DNA from: Apium graveolens
Lineage: Eukaryota > Streptophyta > Magnoliopsida > Apiales > Apiaceae
DNA: 64,000 bases
Reading direction: 5' to 3'
Assembly: GCF_009905375.1 (NCBI RefSeq)
Contig: NC_133650.1
Span: 148,459,346 to 148,523,345 of the forward strand
Shown piece after piece: positions 36,746 through 47,664 of the stretch. Below the pieces are notes generated by a model that was given only the letters and a program-made list of their open reading frames with translations, made no database searches and was not told where the DNA came from. The position numbers and the translations under genes are program-made. How positions within the stretch are numbered: position 1 is the first letter of the stretch; every line of letters begins with the position of its first letter.

Positions 36746-39577
36746 AAAACACTCTTTATTTCATTAGTCTTTCATTCCACATTTCTAAAGTTTTCCTTCA
36801 TTTATTGTTTCATCCCTATTGAGTTAGACGATACAGGTTTTTTGACACCATCTTGACTCTGTGCAGTAACCGACGAGAAATTCTCACCTCATTCCTTGAG
36901 GTAATCTTGGTAAATCATTCGTTCGAACCTCTGGGACTTCACTTTAATTTTAAAAGAAAAAAAAAATTCGACATGAAATTCATTGCAACGTTCTTCTCCA
37001 GCAGTTCGCCATTAATACTTTTGTTTAATCATTCCTGTTTACACGCATTTTTTTTGAACGAATTCCTATCTCCAACTATCGGCGTTTCACCTCATCCTCC
37101 AACAATTCTGGCACAACCCACGTTCCCAACTTGCATGTTTCCTGGATTGTTTTATAAAATTTCTGTATCATTTTTTTGATTCCACTTCTTTTCTTTATTA
37201 TTTCTCCATTCTCATTAATCATTATCTCTTTTAAACATAACGAATTTCTTTTTTTTTCTTAGTAATATTATTTTGTTTATTATTGGATAGATCATTTCTG
37301 GAGTTCACACTGAAATGAAGGCTTTTATTTATAATATTTAAATTCTTACTAACAGACTTATTAAAATTTATCAATAGCTATAATCTTAGCCTTGCTTCAA
37401 TCATCACGGTTCGCGTATTTGATTTTTCCCCCATTGATCACATTCCTTTCTCCTGAGTTTACATGCAGACTTCGTCAGTCTCTATCTTACATTGGATGCT
37501 TAGATTTGCGAGCTTTCCGTTATTTTACAGCAACTTTCATTCAATCATCATTCGAAAGAAGTGTACCTTCAAGTCCTTCCTGGAATGTCATTATGAATGA
37601 TAACGTCTCTTCGTTTTGTCTTACGCCTTCAGTTCTTAGAAATATTCTTCTCACTCGCCTATACCAATAACTTTATGTTCCTCTTATTTATTGAAAAGGG
37701 TGTATCTTCTGGATAAAACCTTGCACCTGTTTGCAGTAACATCACGCTACTCTTACTCAATTTCCAATTTCTGTTAATGTCATTACTTCCTCCAAATTGC
37801 TAATTGCTTTAATTCCGGATCTGAAAATCATGTTAGAGCTTGACTCCATCTAATTGGAATTGATCTCCATTTAACTAACCATTAGTTGGTAAAATTGATT
37901 AATTAACTCTTTTAACTGATCAATTAAACCAAGTGAAGACTAGCTAACTGGAATCAAAGACCAATTTCACAAAGTCGATTTGATCATAACATTCTTTATC
38001 AAGAACCGAGATCGCAGTCATTTGAAGTACTGATGAGAACGACAATATACTTCTTTATTCTTGAACGTAGGAAATTTTTGAAAATTTGGGCAGCACTTCC
38101 CCTACACCATTTACTACCAATCGGACTCAAGCCGACACCATCAATCAGCCAAATCATCCACAATCATATCCACCCACTTTCATCAACCAAAATCATCAAT
38201 TCCCACAACTCACCTTTGATCAGCATCTGACTGGCATAGCATATATCTTTTTAATTGGGATTGGGTCTGAAACCCACAATGATTAATATAACCATACATT
38301 ATTCTTCCAGAATATTACGAATTGTCATTAATGAATTTATCTCGTTGTTTTTTAAGGATTTTATTTCGCGATTCTTTTAACTTATTTCTTGTTGTTACCA
38401 ATTGTGTACAGTTACTTTTAAGAATTACGCCGCATCCTTCCACCAATCATAATAATCATCTATCTTGGATGATACACGTTCAATTTCATTAACTAATCTA
38501 TTTATCTTTTAATAACCACGCACGGTTTTCATTACGATCGTCGCAATCTGGTAGAAACTTAATCGTTATATCGTTATTTCTTAAAAGGTTTCACAGTCGA
38601 GTCACCATTGCTTCATCTCCACTTATGGTCCCATATCAAAATTTCGTCATTGGTCTGGTTATGGGTATTAAATTCATCATAACTTATTTACTTGAGTTAG
38701 GGAACTTCACAATTTCTTGAAGAAGACGTCTGAAATTCGGTCGCAATTAAAATTTCTCATATCTTGAATCTTCACGATAAATATCTTCCCGCAACGAAGG
38801 GATGCTTCATGTCTTAATCGTCTGTCTGAGGCATCGTTCAGAATTCCCTTGATATTTTTTATCGCCGTCCCGATACTCGTTTGCTCTATCGGACGCACAC
38901 AACTTTGCTTCCTTATTTTGTAACTAATTTATTCGTTACGATTCACTAACGATTTATTTCTTGTTGAAATCTTCTGATTTGAGGTGCATCGCATTAACGT
39001 AATCTACCCTACTGAGGAGATCCTCATAACACGAACAACTGTCAGATTTGATATCTTTGCCACGACCGTGTTGTCGGTGTATCCATTCTTCTTTGCTCGC
39101 AAATGTCCCCCATTTATCGGCTTGCAATCATATTCTCCTTCGACATGTACTTCTACCTATCGCACAGGACTATTCTATTTCTTTTGTAATCCTCAGAGAA
39201 CAAACTCGATGTAAGAGGAAAGTTTATGAACATGATTTTGATTAAAAACGGAATAAGGAATAACAATGCAACAACCGATTGGAAGAATTTGTAAATCAGA
39301 AAATTGAAGGAAGAAAAATGAGTAAAGAATGAGACAACCATATTCGTACTCAAGATGGCCAGTCTTTCATACTATATGGCATACAGCACATGATTAGGTG
39401 GCGTCCCACCCGACTCTTCGTTATTTAGACAAAGCGTCATATCACAAAACTGTTGTCTCAATCAGGAATCAAGGATTTGAGAAGAGAAATAGTTCTGAAG
39501 GAAAACAATAAATTTTCTTTCATTTCACCTCATATGATCTATCAACAGAAGAAGCTCATACATATTCAAAACTTGAG

Positions 39578-40045
39578 AAGAACATATGCTATCGTATTTG
39601 TAAAAGAATAATGTTGTAGATCACCATTGGTCACCGTCCATACTTCATTTACGTATGCCTTCAAGAATCATTTGGATGAGAGATTCACCGTTTAGGTCAC
39701 ATTATAACTTCGGAATGTCTTATGGAAATGCCTCCATATTCAAAGCTTTAATAATTCGATCATATCGTGTCCTTACAAAATTTATAATCATTGCTTCTAG
39801 TCGCATTCAAGAATCAAGAAAAATGTATACTATCATATTAGAAGAAAGAATGTCAATGTTGATCACCTTCCATGCTTCGCCTATATCTGCCTTCAGGATC
39901 GTTCGGATACCGGTTTACGGTTTAAGTCACATCATTTCTTCGAAATGATGTCTGGAAATGCCTTCACACCAAATGCTTCAATAATTTGGTCTTAATCGCG
40001 TCATTCCGAAATTTAAAATCACGGCTTCATATTTCATCCATGTCG
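39578..40045. repeat. Diverged direct tandem repeat, about 235 bp x 2, in E
   Basis: Unit 1 (about 39578-39810) and unit 2 (about 39819-40045) share phrases in order: GATCACC...CCATACTTC versus CCATGCTTC, TGCCTTCA, GGTCACAT versus AGTCACAT, TTCGGAATG versus TTCGAAATG, GGAAATGCCT and TTCAATAAT or TTTAATAAT. The units are strongly diverged, so this is an old duplication. Confidence 0.6.
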
Positions 40046-41303
40046 CGTAAAATATCCATCGATTACGTAACGCCTCAATTCCGTCGATAAAATATGATTC
40101 CTCTTCCACCATCTAGAAGATTCGGCCATTTTCTTCAATCATCCTTCGTTCATTCGAATCACGAATCTTGTTAAATTTTAATAATTTTATAAATTGGGTA
40201 AATAATATTTTAATATGTTGATTCAATTATTGATTTTATTAAACAACTTTTACTTTCATTTTTCACAGCAAACTTTAAACCTTCTCCCTGCTGGGGGTTT
40301 ACTTGGCCCTTCGAATTAACAACACTGAGCCTAATTCCATTCTTCTTTTTAGGACATTTTTTGTTTATAATAACAAGAACATAAATAGTAATTTGACAAC
40401 CAATTTATAAAACTCATTTATGTCAAAATCTTCTGAAAGTTGATTAAGAACATCTCTTCCGGAATCTCATTTTAAAATTTTGGAAATCAAATATTAGGTC
40501 ATCATTACTATATAAGTTACTTGCTATTTTCCTGATTTACCAATGAAATGTCTAATTAAAAGAATGTCCATATAAGGGTCTCTTCACTTTGGTACCTCTT
40601 CCACATTTCCTCGGATTCAGCTCGCACTGATTAGTCGCCAAAACTTCATTCACCGTCGTAAATCATTTTATTCGCAATTCTATCGCAACGCTGACATTTA
40701 GTACTATCTTTGACATTCTTGTCGTCGTCCTTGACGTTATGCTCACAACCACGCATGTGATTCGATGTTCCGTCTATAGATAAAGGCGCACATTCTTGAT
40801 AGTCTTACCTATACCTAGTGAGATAGATATCATTCCTCGCGCAGCTCTCGATAAGTGATAAGAATCTTCTCGCAACGGTGGTGCTTTCGAATCGCACAAC
40901 GTTAGCTCTTCATCAGCTTCCTTCAACTGGTTGCCTTCAGCGTGGAGCTCGTCCTACTACCTAATTCTAAGTTAAATCGTACTGAAACTCACGAAGTTCT
41001 CGCAAGACTCAATCGCATTTTCCTTATAACCACATGAAAGTAGGGTAACATACCAAGTCTCCGTCGATCTGTCGATTCCTCATTACTGTAGAATCTGAGA
41101 ACTTAGTATACCTATAGCGTTGCGATATTCGTCTTACACTTTCTCAATAATCCTGGTTTACCTAATTCGTATCAGACCTACTAACCCTAATTCGCACTCA
41201 ACTCAACTTAACCAGAGTATGCCTAGGGTATTTCCTATCCTGTACGACCTATCATTCCTATCTTACTCTCACCTATTCTTATTTCAGTGACCAATAACCT
41301 GCG

Positions 41304-41344
41304 GCTCTGATACCAACTTGTAATAACCTGCGGCTCTGATACCA
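41304..41344 (-). promoter_or_regulatory. Duplicated primer binding site of element E
   Basis: The GCTCTGATACCA complement of the tRNA-Met site occurs at 41304-41315 and again at 41333-41344, within a 29-bp tandem duplication of TAATAACCTGCGG...CAACT. The first copy is followed after 3 nt by TGTAA, the first five bases of the E LTR, and then the duplication begins. The second copy joins element D directly. Confidence 0.75.
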
Positions 41345-41391
41345 ACTAGATGCTGACCTAGTAGTCTTCAATAAACAAATGATCCCATGTA

Positions 41392-41793
41392 AGAAGTAAG
41401 TCCTTTCCATGGTTGAGGTAGAACAGTGTTTTATCTATTGTTCCTCTGTTGAATCCACTTTCCAGAAGAAACTGAGCTGAAGTCTCATACCATGCTCTAG
41501 GAGCTTGCTTAAGTCCATAAAGTGCTTTATAAAGCCTGTAGACATAATCTGGATGTTTGGAGTCTACAAAGCCTGGAGGTTGTTCAACATATACTTCCTC
41601 CTCCAATTCTCCATTGAGAAAAGCACTTTTCACATCCATTTGAAAGACAGTAAACTTTTTGTGAGCAGCATAAGCCAAAAATATCCTTATGGCTTCTAAC
41701 CTAGCAACTGGTGCAAATGTTTCATCATAATCAATTCCCTCATATTGAGAATATCCTTTTGCAACCAGCCTTGCCTTATTCCTTGTAATTATG
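41392..41793 (-). pseudogene. pol: Inverted RT fragment within element D
   Basis: About 400 bp encode, on the minus strand, part of a copia RT matching 61322-61729 of element C: a [11 protein letters not shown] segment, [30 protein letters not shown] and [15 protein letters not shown]. It opposes the rest of D. Both junctions show short shared sequence with the flanking spacer: AGAAGTAA at 41392-41399 and AATTATG at 41787-41793. The expected spacer equivalent to about 59334-60142 of C is replaced. It lacks the YVDD catalytic block and is non-functional. Confidence 0.85.
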
Positions 41794-42042
41794 TTCTGAT
41801 GTCTGTTAAGTTCTGATATTACAGTCAAATTCTTTACTTGACTTATCTGTGTATAAAATTTGATAACAGTCTCGGTTCAAACTAGAATATGTTGAAGTGG
41901 AAGATTAATAGTCAATATGGATAGAGTTAATGGTATTCTCTTTCCAATGAATGTTTTTCTTTTTCCAAGTCTGGGGAGACGAGGTAGAATTAATTCTACC
42001 TGTCAGCATTAAATTTCTTTGCGTCTCCTGGCATTCTCTTGC

Positions 42043-42052
42043 CTATATAAGC
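42043..42052 (+). promoter_or_regulatory. TATA box upstream of the small ORF in D
   Basis: CTATATAAGC lies 84 nt before the ATG at 42136, which leaves room for a start site near 42075-42085 and a leader of about 55 nt. The same TATATAAGC with conserved flanks (TCTTGCC before, CCACTTCACATCAG after) occurs upstream of the small ORF in element C (58999-59009). Confidence 0.55.
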
Positions 42053-42135
42053 AACCACTTCACATCAGCCTTTCCATCAAATCCTTTCTCACAAACTCAT
42101 CTTACCTTCATCTTTTTTTTTCTTTCAAAAACACC

Positions 42136-42405
42136 ATGGTCAGATACAATATGTTTTTGAACTATGAAACATTCAATATGGAGCTAAGCTGTGCCGATTG
42201 GCAGCAGGAATGGCACGTCACTGCCATTCCTGATGAGATATGGGACTCTGTCCCACAGGAGGTACTCACCCACATCCTGTTCTTCTATATGGATTACCAT
42301 CGCCATCTGGAGCGATTGGAGGAGGAAAGGCTGGAAGCTCTCCGCCAGCAAGAGCGAATCATTCGACTCGCTATTCTGTTTGTCGAGAGTAGGAAGAAGA
42401 AATGA
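42136..42405 (+). CDS. Small accessory ORF of the Sirevirus, copy D (89 aa)
   Basis: The start ATG at 42136 has a CACCATGG context. The product begins MVRYNMFLNY and ends VESRKKK. I recognise no family. Residues about 33-75 are rich in L, E, R and Q (YHRHLERLEEERLEALRQQE) and look helical, possibly coiled-coil, with a basic C-terminus. No signal peptide or membrane segment is evident. The copy in C (58648-58923) has 91 aa. The two differ at five residues, all fairly conservative, and at about ten codons synonymously. That pattern suggests protein-level selection. It lies between pol and ORF3, in the same sense as ORF3, with its own TATA box. Its GC content looks higher than the neighbourhood, so capture of a host exon is possible. 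Function unknown. Confidence 0.7.
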   Translation: MVRYNMFLNYETFNMELSCADWQQEWHVTAIPDEIWDSVPQEVLTHILFFYMDYHRHLERLEEERLEALRQQERIIRLAILFVESRKKK

Positions 42406-42782
42406 TTTATTTTCTTCTTCCTGTTTTTCTTCATCATCAGCCTTGCCCTGCTTCTTGAGCTAGGACTAAGGCTGTTGATGTTAGGTTTAGCAGCTTAGGG
42501 AAATCTTGTACTAGTACTGATGTAATTTCAATTTCATGAATGTATTCACTTGATATATTAATGAAATTTGTTTTTGTTTCAAGATTTTATCTCTAAGTTC
42601 TTTTGTAATGCATAGATAAATCCTGATACATAGTTATATTCTGATGACCATATAACTTCTGTTTTAATTTAAGTTCTGAGTTTCATTTATCAGTACTTAC
42701 TCATCTGATTTATCTTGGTCATTTTCACTTGATTTATTTTCAGAATATTAATGATGCAGTGAAAAATAATTAAATAAGTGGG

Positions 42783-42949
42783 AACGGTTTCAATTTTGAA
42801 TTAAAACTGTTTTACCTTGATTAATGGAATATCTGGGTAAGTGGAACGGTTTTTCCTTGAAAAACGGCAAGTGGGTAAGTAATGATTACTGTTTTCTCTA
42901 GCCCAGTAACTATCCGTTATTACTGCATGTCTGACAGGTGTCCAACGGT
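42783..42949. promoter_or_regulatory. Cluster of AACGG motifs upstream of ORF3 in D
   Basis: Five AACGG cores occur in 167 bp: 42783, 42845, 42863 and 42944 on the plus strand and CCGTT at 42914-42918 on the other. The last plus-strand copy is TCCAACGG, which fits the plant mitosis-specific activator (MSA, three-repeat MYB) core. The cluster is largely kept in C near 58130-58285. It lies directly upstream of the ORF3 TATA-like motif. Regulatory role inferred. Confidence 0.4.
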
Positions 42950-42962
42950 AACATTTTTTTAG

Positions 42963-42972
42963 AGTATAAGTA
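42963..42972 (+). promoter_or_regulatory. TATA-like motif and CT-rich leader of ORF3 in D
   Basis: AGTATAAGTA is followed by long T and CT tracts (to about 43055), a pattern like plant core promoters with a Y patch. The ORF3 ATG is about 155 nt downstream. The same GAGTATAAGTA is in C (minus strand, near 58107-58120). Confidence 0.4.
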
Positions 42973-43123
42973 AGAAAGAGAGAAGATTTTTTTTAATCTT
43001 TTATTTCCCTTCATATTTTTTTTTCTCTCCTTGCTTTTACTCTCTTTCTTCTTCTCACGTTGGTTTTTCATACAGAAATTTTATCAAACACCTAACAGCC
43101 ACGCTTAAATCTCAATTTTTCAC

Positions 43124-46100
43124 ATGGCACCTAAGGATTTAATCATTGATGGAGCTAAGTTTGTTCCAAACAACTATGTTGCAATTCTTGATCATGTTGA
43201 AGCTCCATCTGAATTGCATTTTGTGCAAGATCTTCTTGCACACAGTGAGATTGGGTATGCATTGACCCAGCCTTCAGTCTTTTCAAGCCAACAAGTTCTG
43301 ACATTTTGGCGGACTGGGCACTTTGATGATGGTGGTAAACATGGCACTCCTAGTATTGTTTTCGAAGTGGGTGATTCTTCATATGCAGTCACTCCTGGTA
43401 CAATACGTAAGGCTCTACATCTCCCAGAAGGATATACCTTTTCAATTCCAGAGGAATCACCTCTTCAGGAGTTAATGGCCATTTTGGGGTATGAACAGAG
43501 TTTGGCAAAACTTGGGCAGTTGAAACGGGCTCATATCAGAAGAGAATGGAGCTTCTTTTTCGACGGCATCACTAAAGCTTTTGGGAACAAATGTTCGAAT
43601 TTTGATGCTATCCCAATTTTGAGTCAGCACATCGGGTATGCTATTATAAACCAAACTCATTTTGATTTTGCAACTGGTATAATTGGTTTTATTGGGGATA
43701 GGATGACAGAGGATAGGAATGTTGTGTACTTTGCTAGATTCTGTCAACTTATATATACTTTTTGTACTGATGAACCTCAATTAGTCAGTTCCTCAACTCC
43801 ACCTTTTAAAGTTGCAAAACGCTACTTTAATGACCTGGTAAATGCTGACACTAAGAAATCAGTGGTTAGACCTTTACAGATTTCTCAGTCTGTAAAACAG
43901 ATCTTAGTAAATGATGATCCTGATACTTATAGATCTATTTATTCTGATGTCCAACCAACAACAACCTCCCAAAAATCACAACAACCATCATCACCTACCA
44001 CTCATTCTACTCAACCAACCCTCAGACAATATATAAAATCCTATCTCTCCACTTCACAGACAGTTCAATCCTCATCATCAGCACCTACTGTGAAGCCTTC
44101 ATCTTCCAAACCAAAGAGGACAAAGACTGTTCCTAAAACACTTCAGAAGAAAAGGAAGATTTCTTTGAGAGATGAATCTGATACTGAGGAACAGGTTCCT
44201 TCTTCAGAACCTGTTATTGAAGAAGCTGAGAAAGTGACTTCTCAAAAGGATTCTGGAATTGGGGGATCTAGGCTTCTCAAGAGGCTTAGAAGAATGACTG
44301 TTCCTGAAACTCCCAAGGAATCCAAATCTATAAAGAGATACAAGAAACAGAGGACAAATAGGCCAGTTTCAGATGATGAAGAGGAAGCAGCTAAGGAAAG
44401 GGATCAGGAATCTTTGATCTTACAAGAAAAGGAATTTGCTAAAGTTACTTCTTCTCCATCAACTCCATCTAAAGAAGCTGTTTCTGAAAAGGTCAACCCA
44501 TCCTCTGTATCTCCTGTTGATCCAGGCACAAGTGCTGATATTGATGTTCAAAACTTGGTTGTGCCTGAAGTAATTCTCTTAGAAGCTCCAACAGTAATTA
44601 ATCCTTCAACAACACCTGTTACTGATGTTGTTCAAACTCCAGAGTTATCTGCTACACCTTCTCTGCATCTAGATGCTGATGATCAGACTTTAGGTGAGCA
44701 TCAGGATAGGCTGTTGATCAGAACTTAGAACCAGATCAGCAATTAGAGGATGTTGAAGCCTCCATTGCTACTCACACTGTTGTTTTATCAGAGGATACTG
44801 ATTCTGTAAGTTCTGATGCTGCAAATGCTGGAGATACTGGTGATGCTGCTCCAACTGAAGATGCTGATGAAGCAGGTCCTTCAGGACATGCTCCTCAACA
44901 GACTATTCTTAAGTCTGAACTTGTTAAGAAGTTTGTTAGCAGAGAAGCACCAGTGCCTTGGAGTGAAACTCCTGCAGGACATGAGTGGACTAAGGAATGG
45001 AACTCAGTCACCTGTGTTCCAACTGCACAGAATCTGGATGAGCAATTGACAAAAGCTGATGAGATGTTAAATACTGATGATTTCAAAACACTGCTTAGAG
45101 TCACTGCATTGAGTACTAAACATTTACAAGGTCTTCAGTCAAATACTCATGTAGAGTTACATCTCTTAAGGGAAGAACTAATGAAGCAAGAACAAGTTCA
45201 CAAGATTGATAAGAAAAAGTTCTTCCAACCTACCTTTGACAGGATTGCTTATATTGAGAAGACTCAAGATAATCAACAAGCTCAGATTGATGAGATTCTG
45301 AAAAATCAAGCTTCTCAGCAATCACAACTTAATGAAATCCAAGCCTCAGTGGAATTGCTTGTCTCTCTTCTACTACCTGCTGATGCCAAAAAGGGGGAGA
45401 AAGTAATTAAGTCCAAATGCAAGACTGACAAGACACTGAAAGGGAAGGATGATGAAAAGGATGATCAAGGAAACTCTGGAACGGGTAGAGGTCATAGTCA
45501 AGGTAGAGGTTTCACATCAAGAAAAGCTGCAATCACAAGTCACAGGACAAGTTCTGATCCTGGGAAAAGAATAAGTTCTGCTACTAGTAAAAGGATAAGT
45601 TCTGATGAACTTTTAGATCTTGATGAGAAAATGTCAAGACAGTTATTTCTTCAGGAAAATCCAGGAATGGACTTGGAGAGTTTAATGGAAGAAGAAGCCG
45701 GACTTAAATCAGAGAAAGTCACATCTAAATCTGAAGCTTCTGGTAAAAAGCCACTTCCAAAACTCAAAGGCATTGTGATCAAAGAAAGGACACATACTGA
45801 AGCAACATTGGCTAAATCACAACCGCAGATAGATCCAAGATCCAAGGGTAAAGAAAAGATTGGTGAACCTATCAAGGTTTATGTGCCTCCTGAGGATGAA
45901 GAAATTACTGATGAAAAGGATGATCTTGCTCTGACTTCAAGAAAAGTTCTTAAAACAACCTCTGATATGGCTCAAGTTGTTCAGAGTCAAGAAACTGTAA
46001 GTTCTGATATTCAGAAGAAGCAAGTAACCTCTGACATAGCTCAAGTTAACTTGATATCAGAAGATAGACCAAAGACACTCCTACCAGGATTCACTAAAGC

Positions 46101-46848
46101 AAAACAGACTCAACCTTTGAAGACTACTGCAAGTGGTTTTGAAGCTAGAGTAGTTACTGGAAAGGAAGCAAGAGATAAAACTGGATTGGGAAGTGCTGAT
46201 GAAAGGAGAATACAGAACACTACCAATGATCCAACTTCCTTGAGTGAACCAGGTATTGGAGCAACTCCTGAGAGATTGAATCAACTGAAATCTGTACAAA
46301 TGGTTTACCATACCTACTTGAAAGAATACATCTTCTTGTATTTCATGACAGATGGTAGGGTTTATCATATAAGGCAAAATGCCATTCCATTGAAGTATTT
46401 TGAAGAATTGGAGCATGTACTATTCTTACTTCAAGTGGATGACAGATTGACAGGAGCTGCTGCAAACTATTTGAAGGATCAGATTCAGAGACAGAAAAGG
46501 CTTTATTCTGTTAAGTCTGACAGCACATATGTTCCAAAGTACAGAGATCACAAGGGTGATATAGTTGAAATGAAGCCCAATTCTGCTAAAATTATAACTA
46601 CCTTTCTAGGGTACAGGGCTGTGGAATTCAATCTTGAGTCTGATAAAGCTTATTTGATCAGACTGGATCAGGATATAAGAAAAGCAAAGATTAATGATCT
46701 CAGGGCTGCAATCTTTCAAATTGGTGAAGATACTGCAGAGCTTAAAGATGCCAAAAGGAGAATGATTGATGAGCTTAGATATGCTGAGAGACGTTTGTTG
46801 AAGAACTATCTCAGAACAACTCCTGACATCAGAGAGATCAGAAGATGA
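43124..46848 (+). pseudogene. ORF3 of element D (about 1240 aa, one frameshift)
   Basis: The start ATG at 43124 gives MAPKDLIIDGAKFVPNN. The frame is open to about 44709, where one base is missing relative to C (GATAGG against GATATGG). The second frame continues to 46848. Regions: 1-230 conserved, aromatic-rich (FWRTGHFDDGG, WSFFFDGITKAFGNKCSNFD, FIGDRMTEDRNVVYFARFCQ); about 270-350 Ser/Thr/Pro/Gln-rich; about 325-345 basic KPKRTKT...KKRK, a possible nuclear signal; 400-600 acidic and Ser-rich; about 640-760 Gln-rich coiled-coil-like; 760-1000 Ser/Lys-rich; the last 190 residues conserved and basic-helical (FMTDGRVYHIRQNAIPLKYF, LKNYLRTTPDIREIRR). No signal peptide or membrane span. It is the most complete of three copies. 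Function unknown; a nucleic-acid-binding or structural accessory role is only a guess. Confidence 0.85.
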
Positions 46849-47040
46849 AGCCAAGTCAAAGATCTACAACTGTTTAAATTCTGATATTTGTACAGACTGA
46901 AGTTGTTATCAGAAGTTAAATATTGGTAAAGCTTTAAGGACTGTAAGTTGTAGTTATCTAGTCTAATTCTCATGCATTTGTACTTAATGTTTTTGACATC
47001 ATCAAATATCTGTTAAACTTGTATATTATGCTAATTTACA

Positions 47041-47053
47041 AGTTGGGGGAGAT
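47041..47053 (+). promoter_or_regulatory. Polypurine tract of element D
   Basis: AGTTGGGGGAGAT lies immediately before the TGTTAGATATATTTG start of the LTR, as in A and C. Confidence 0.88.
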
Positions 47054-47664
47054 TGTTAGATATATTTGATAATATCATGGCTAATATGATTTATGTTTAG
47101 TTTTCAGATCTTACTTAACAGGACAAATCAGTACTTAACTGGGAATCAGTACTTATACTGGAAGTCAGGACTTAAGGATATCAGTACTTATATTATCAGG
47201 AGATAATCATCAGAAGTTGGATATCAGAACTTAAGTGTTGAAGGACGATTAGATAAGGAAAGTAGCTGATTAAAGGAAAGAAGATCGAGATAAACATAAG
47301 AAGAGATATGCATGAAGAAGGAGTTTCGTGAAGAATGGAATACTTGGAAGAAAAGATATCTGATTGATATATTTTAGGAAGCAGAATTATATTCCATATC
47401 AATTAGCAATTATCTTGTAACTGTGTAGTATATAAACACAGACATAGGGTTTACACTATAAGTGTTATCATATTCGAGAAGATTATTCATTGTAACCCTA
47501 GCAGCTCTCGTGATATTTGTTCATCACTGAGAGGTAACAGTTCCATACTGTAACAGAGTTTATTATTTCAATAAAGTTTGTTTTCTGTTACTCAAGATAT
47601 TAAAGTTCGATTTGATTGTATTATACACTGTATTCACCCCCTCTACAGTGTGTGTGACCTAACA
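47054..47664 (+). repeat. 3' LTR of element D (611 bp)
   Basis: It begins TGTTAGATATATTTG and ends GTGTGACCTAACA. It is the reverse of the A and C LTRs. TATA is at about 47429 (TATATAAAC). It contains ATCAGAACTT and ATCAGTACTT words. The flank after 47664 (CATAC...) is E LTR sequence. Confidence 0.9.

Larger units (their letters stand above)
35476..41345 (-). mobile_element. Internal region of element E, decayed
   Basis: About 5.9 kb with stops in all frames. The only protein remnant I can name is RT near 36500-36740. It contains a diverged tandem duplication of about 235 bp (39578-40045). The rest, including any gag, integrase or RNase H, is not recognisable by eye. Confidence 0.65.
41347..47664 (+). 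mobile_element. Element D: truncated plus-strand Sirevirus copy inside the E 5' LTR
   Basis: The plus strand corresponds to the 3' part of the A/C family: a piece of post-pol spacer (41347-41399), an inverted RT fragment (about 41392-41793), then spacer, small ORF (42136-42405), ORF3 (43124-46848), polypurine tract and 3' LTR (47054-47664). gag, most of pol and the 5' LTR are missing. The right end joins the E LTR at its internal position equivalent to 33258. The left end joins the E primer-site region. About 1.3 kb of E LTR is lost, so this is not a simple insertion. Confidence 0.85.

Noticed and set aside
41358..41828. A 156-codon RT frame as a gene of its own
   Set aside because: Only the middle is RT (about 41392-41793). 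Both ends read into opposite-strand spacer and the catalytic block is absent.
43124..46848. ORF3 as a true envelope protein
   Set aside because: I see no signal peptide, fusion peptide or membrane span, and the composition suggests a nuclear or structural protein. The label is historical.
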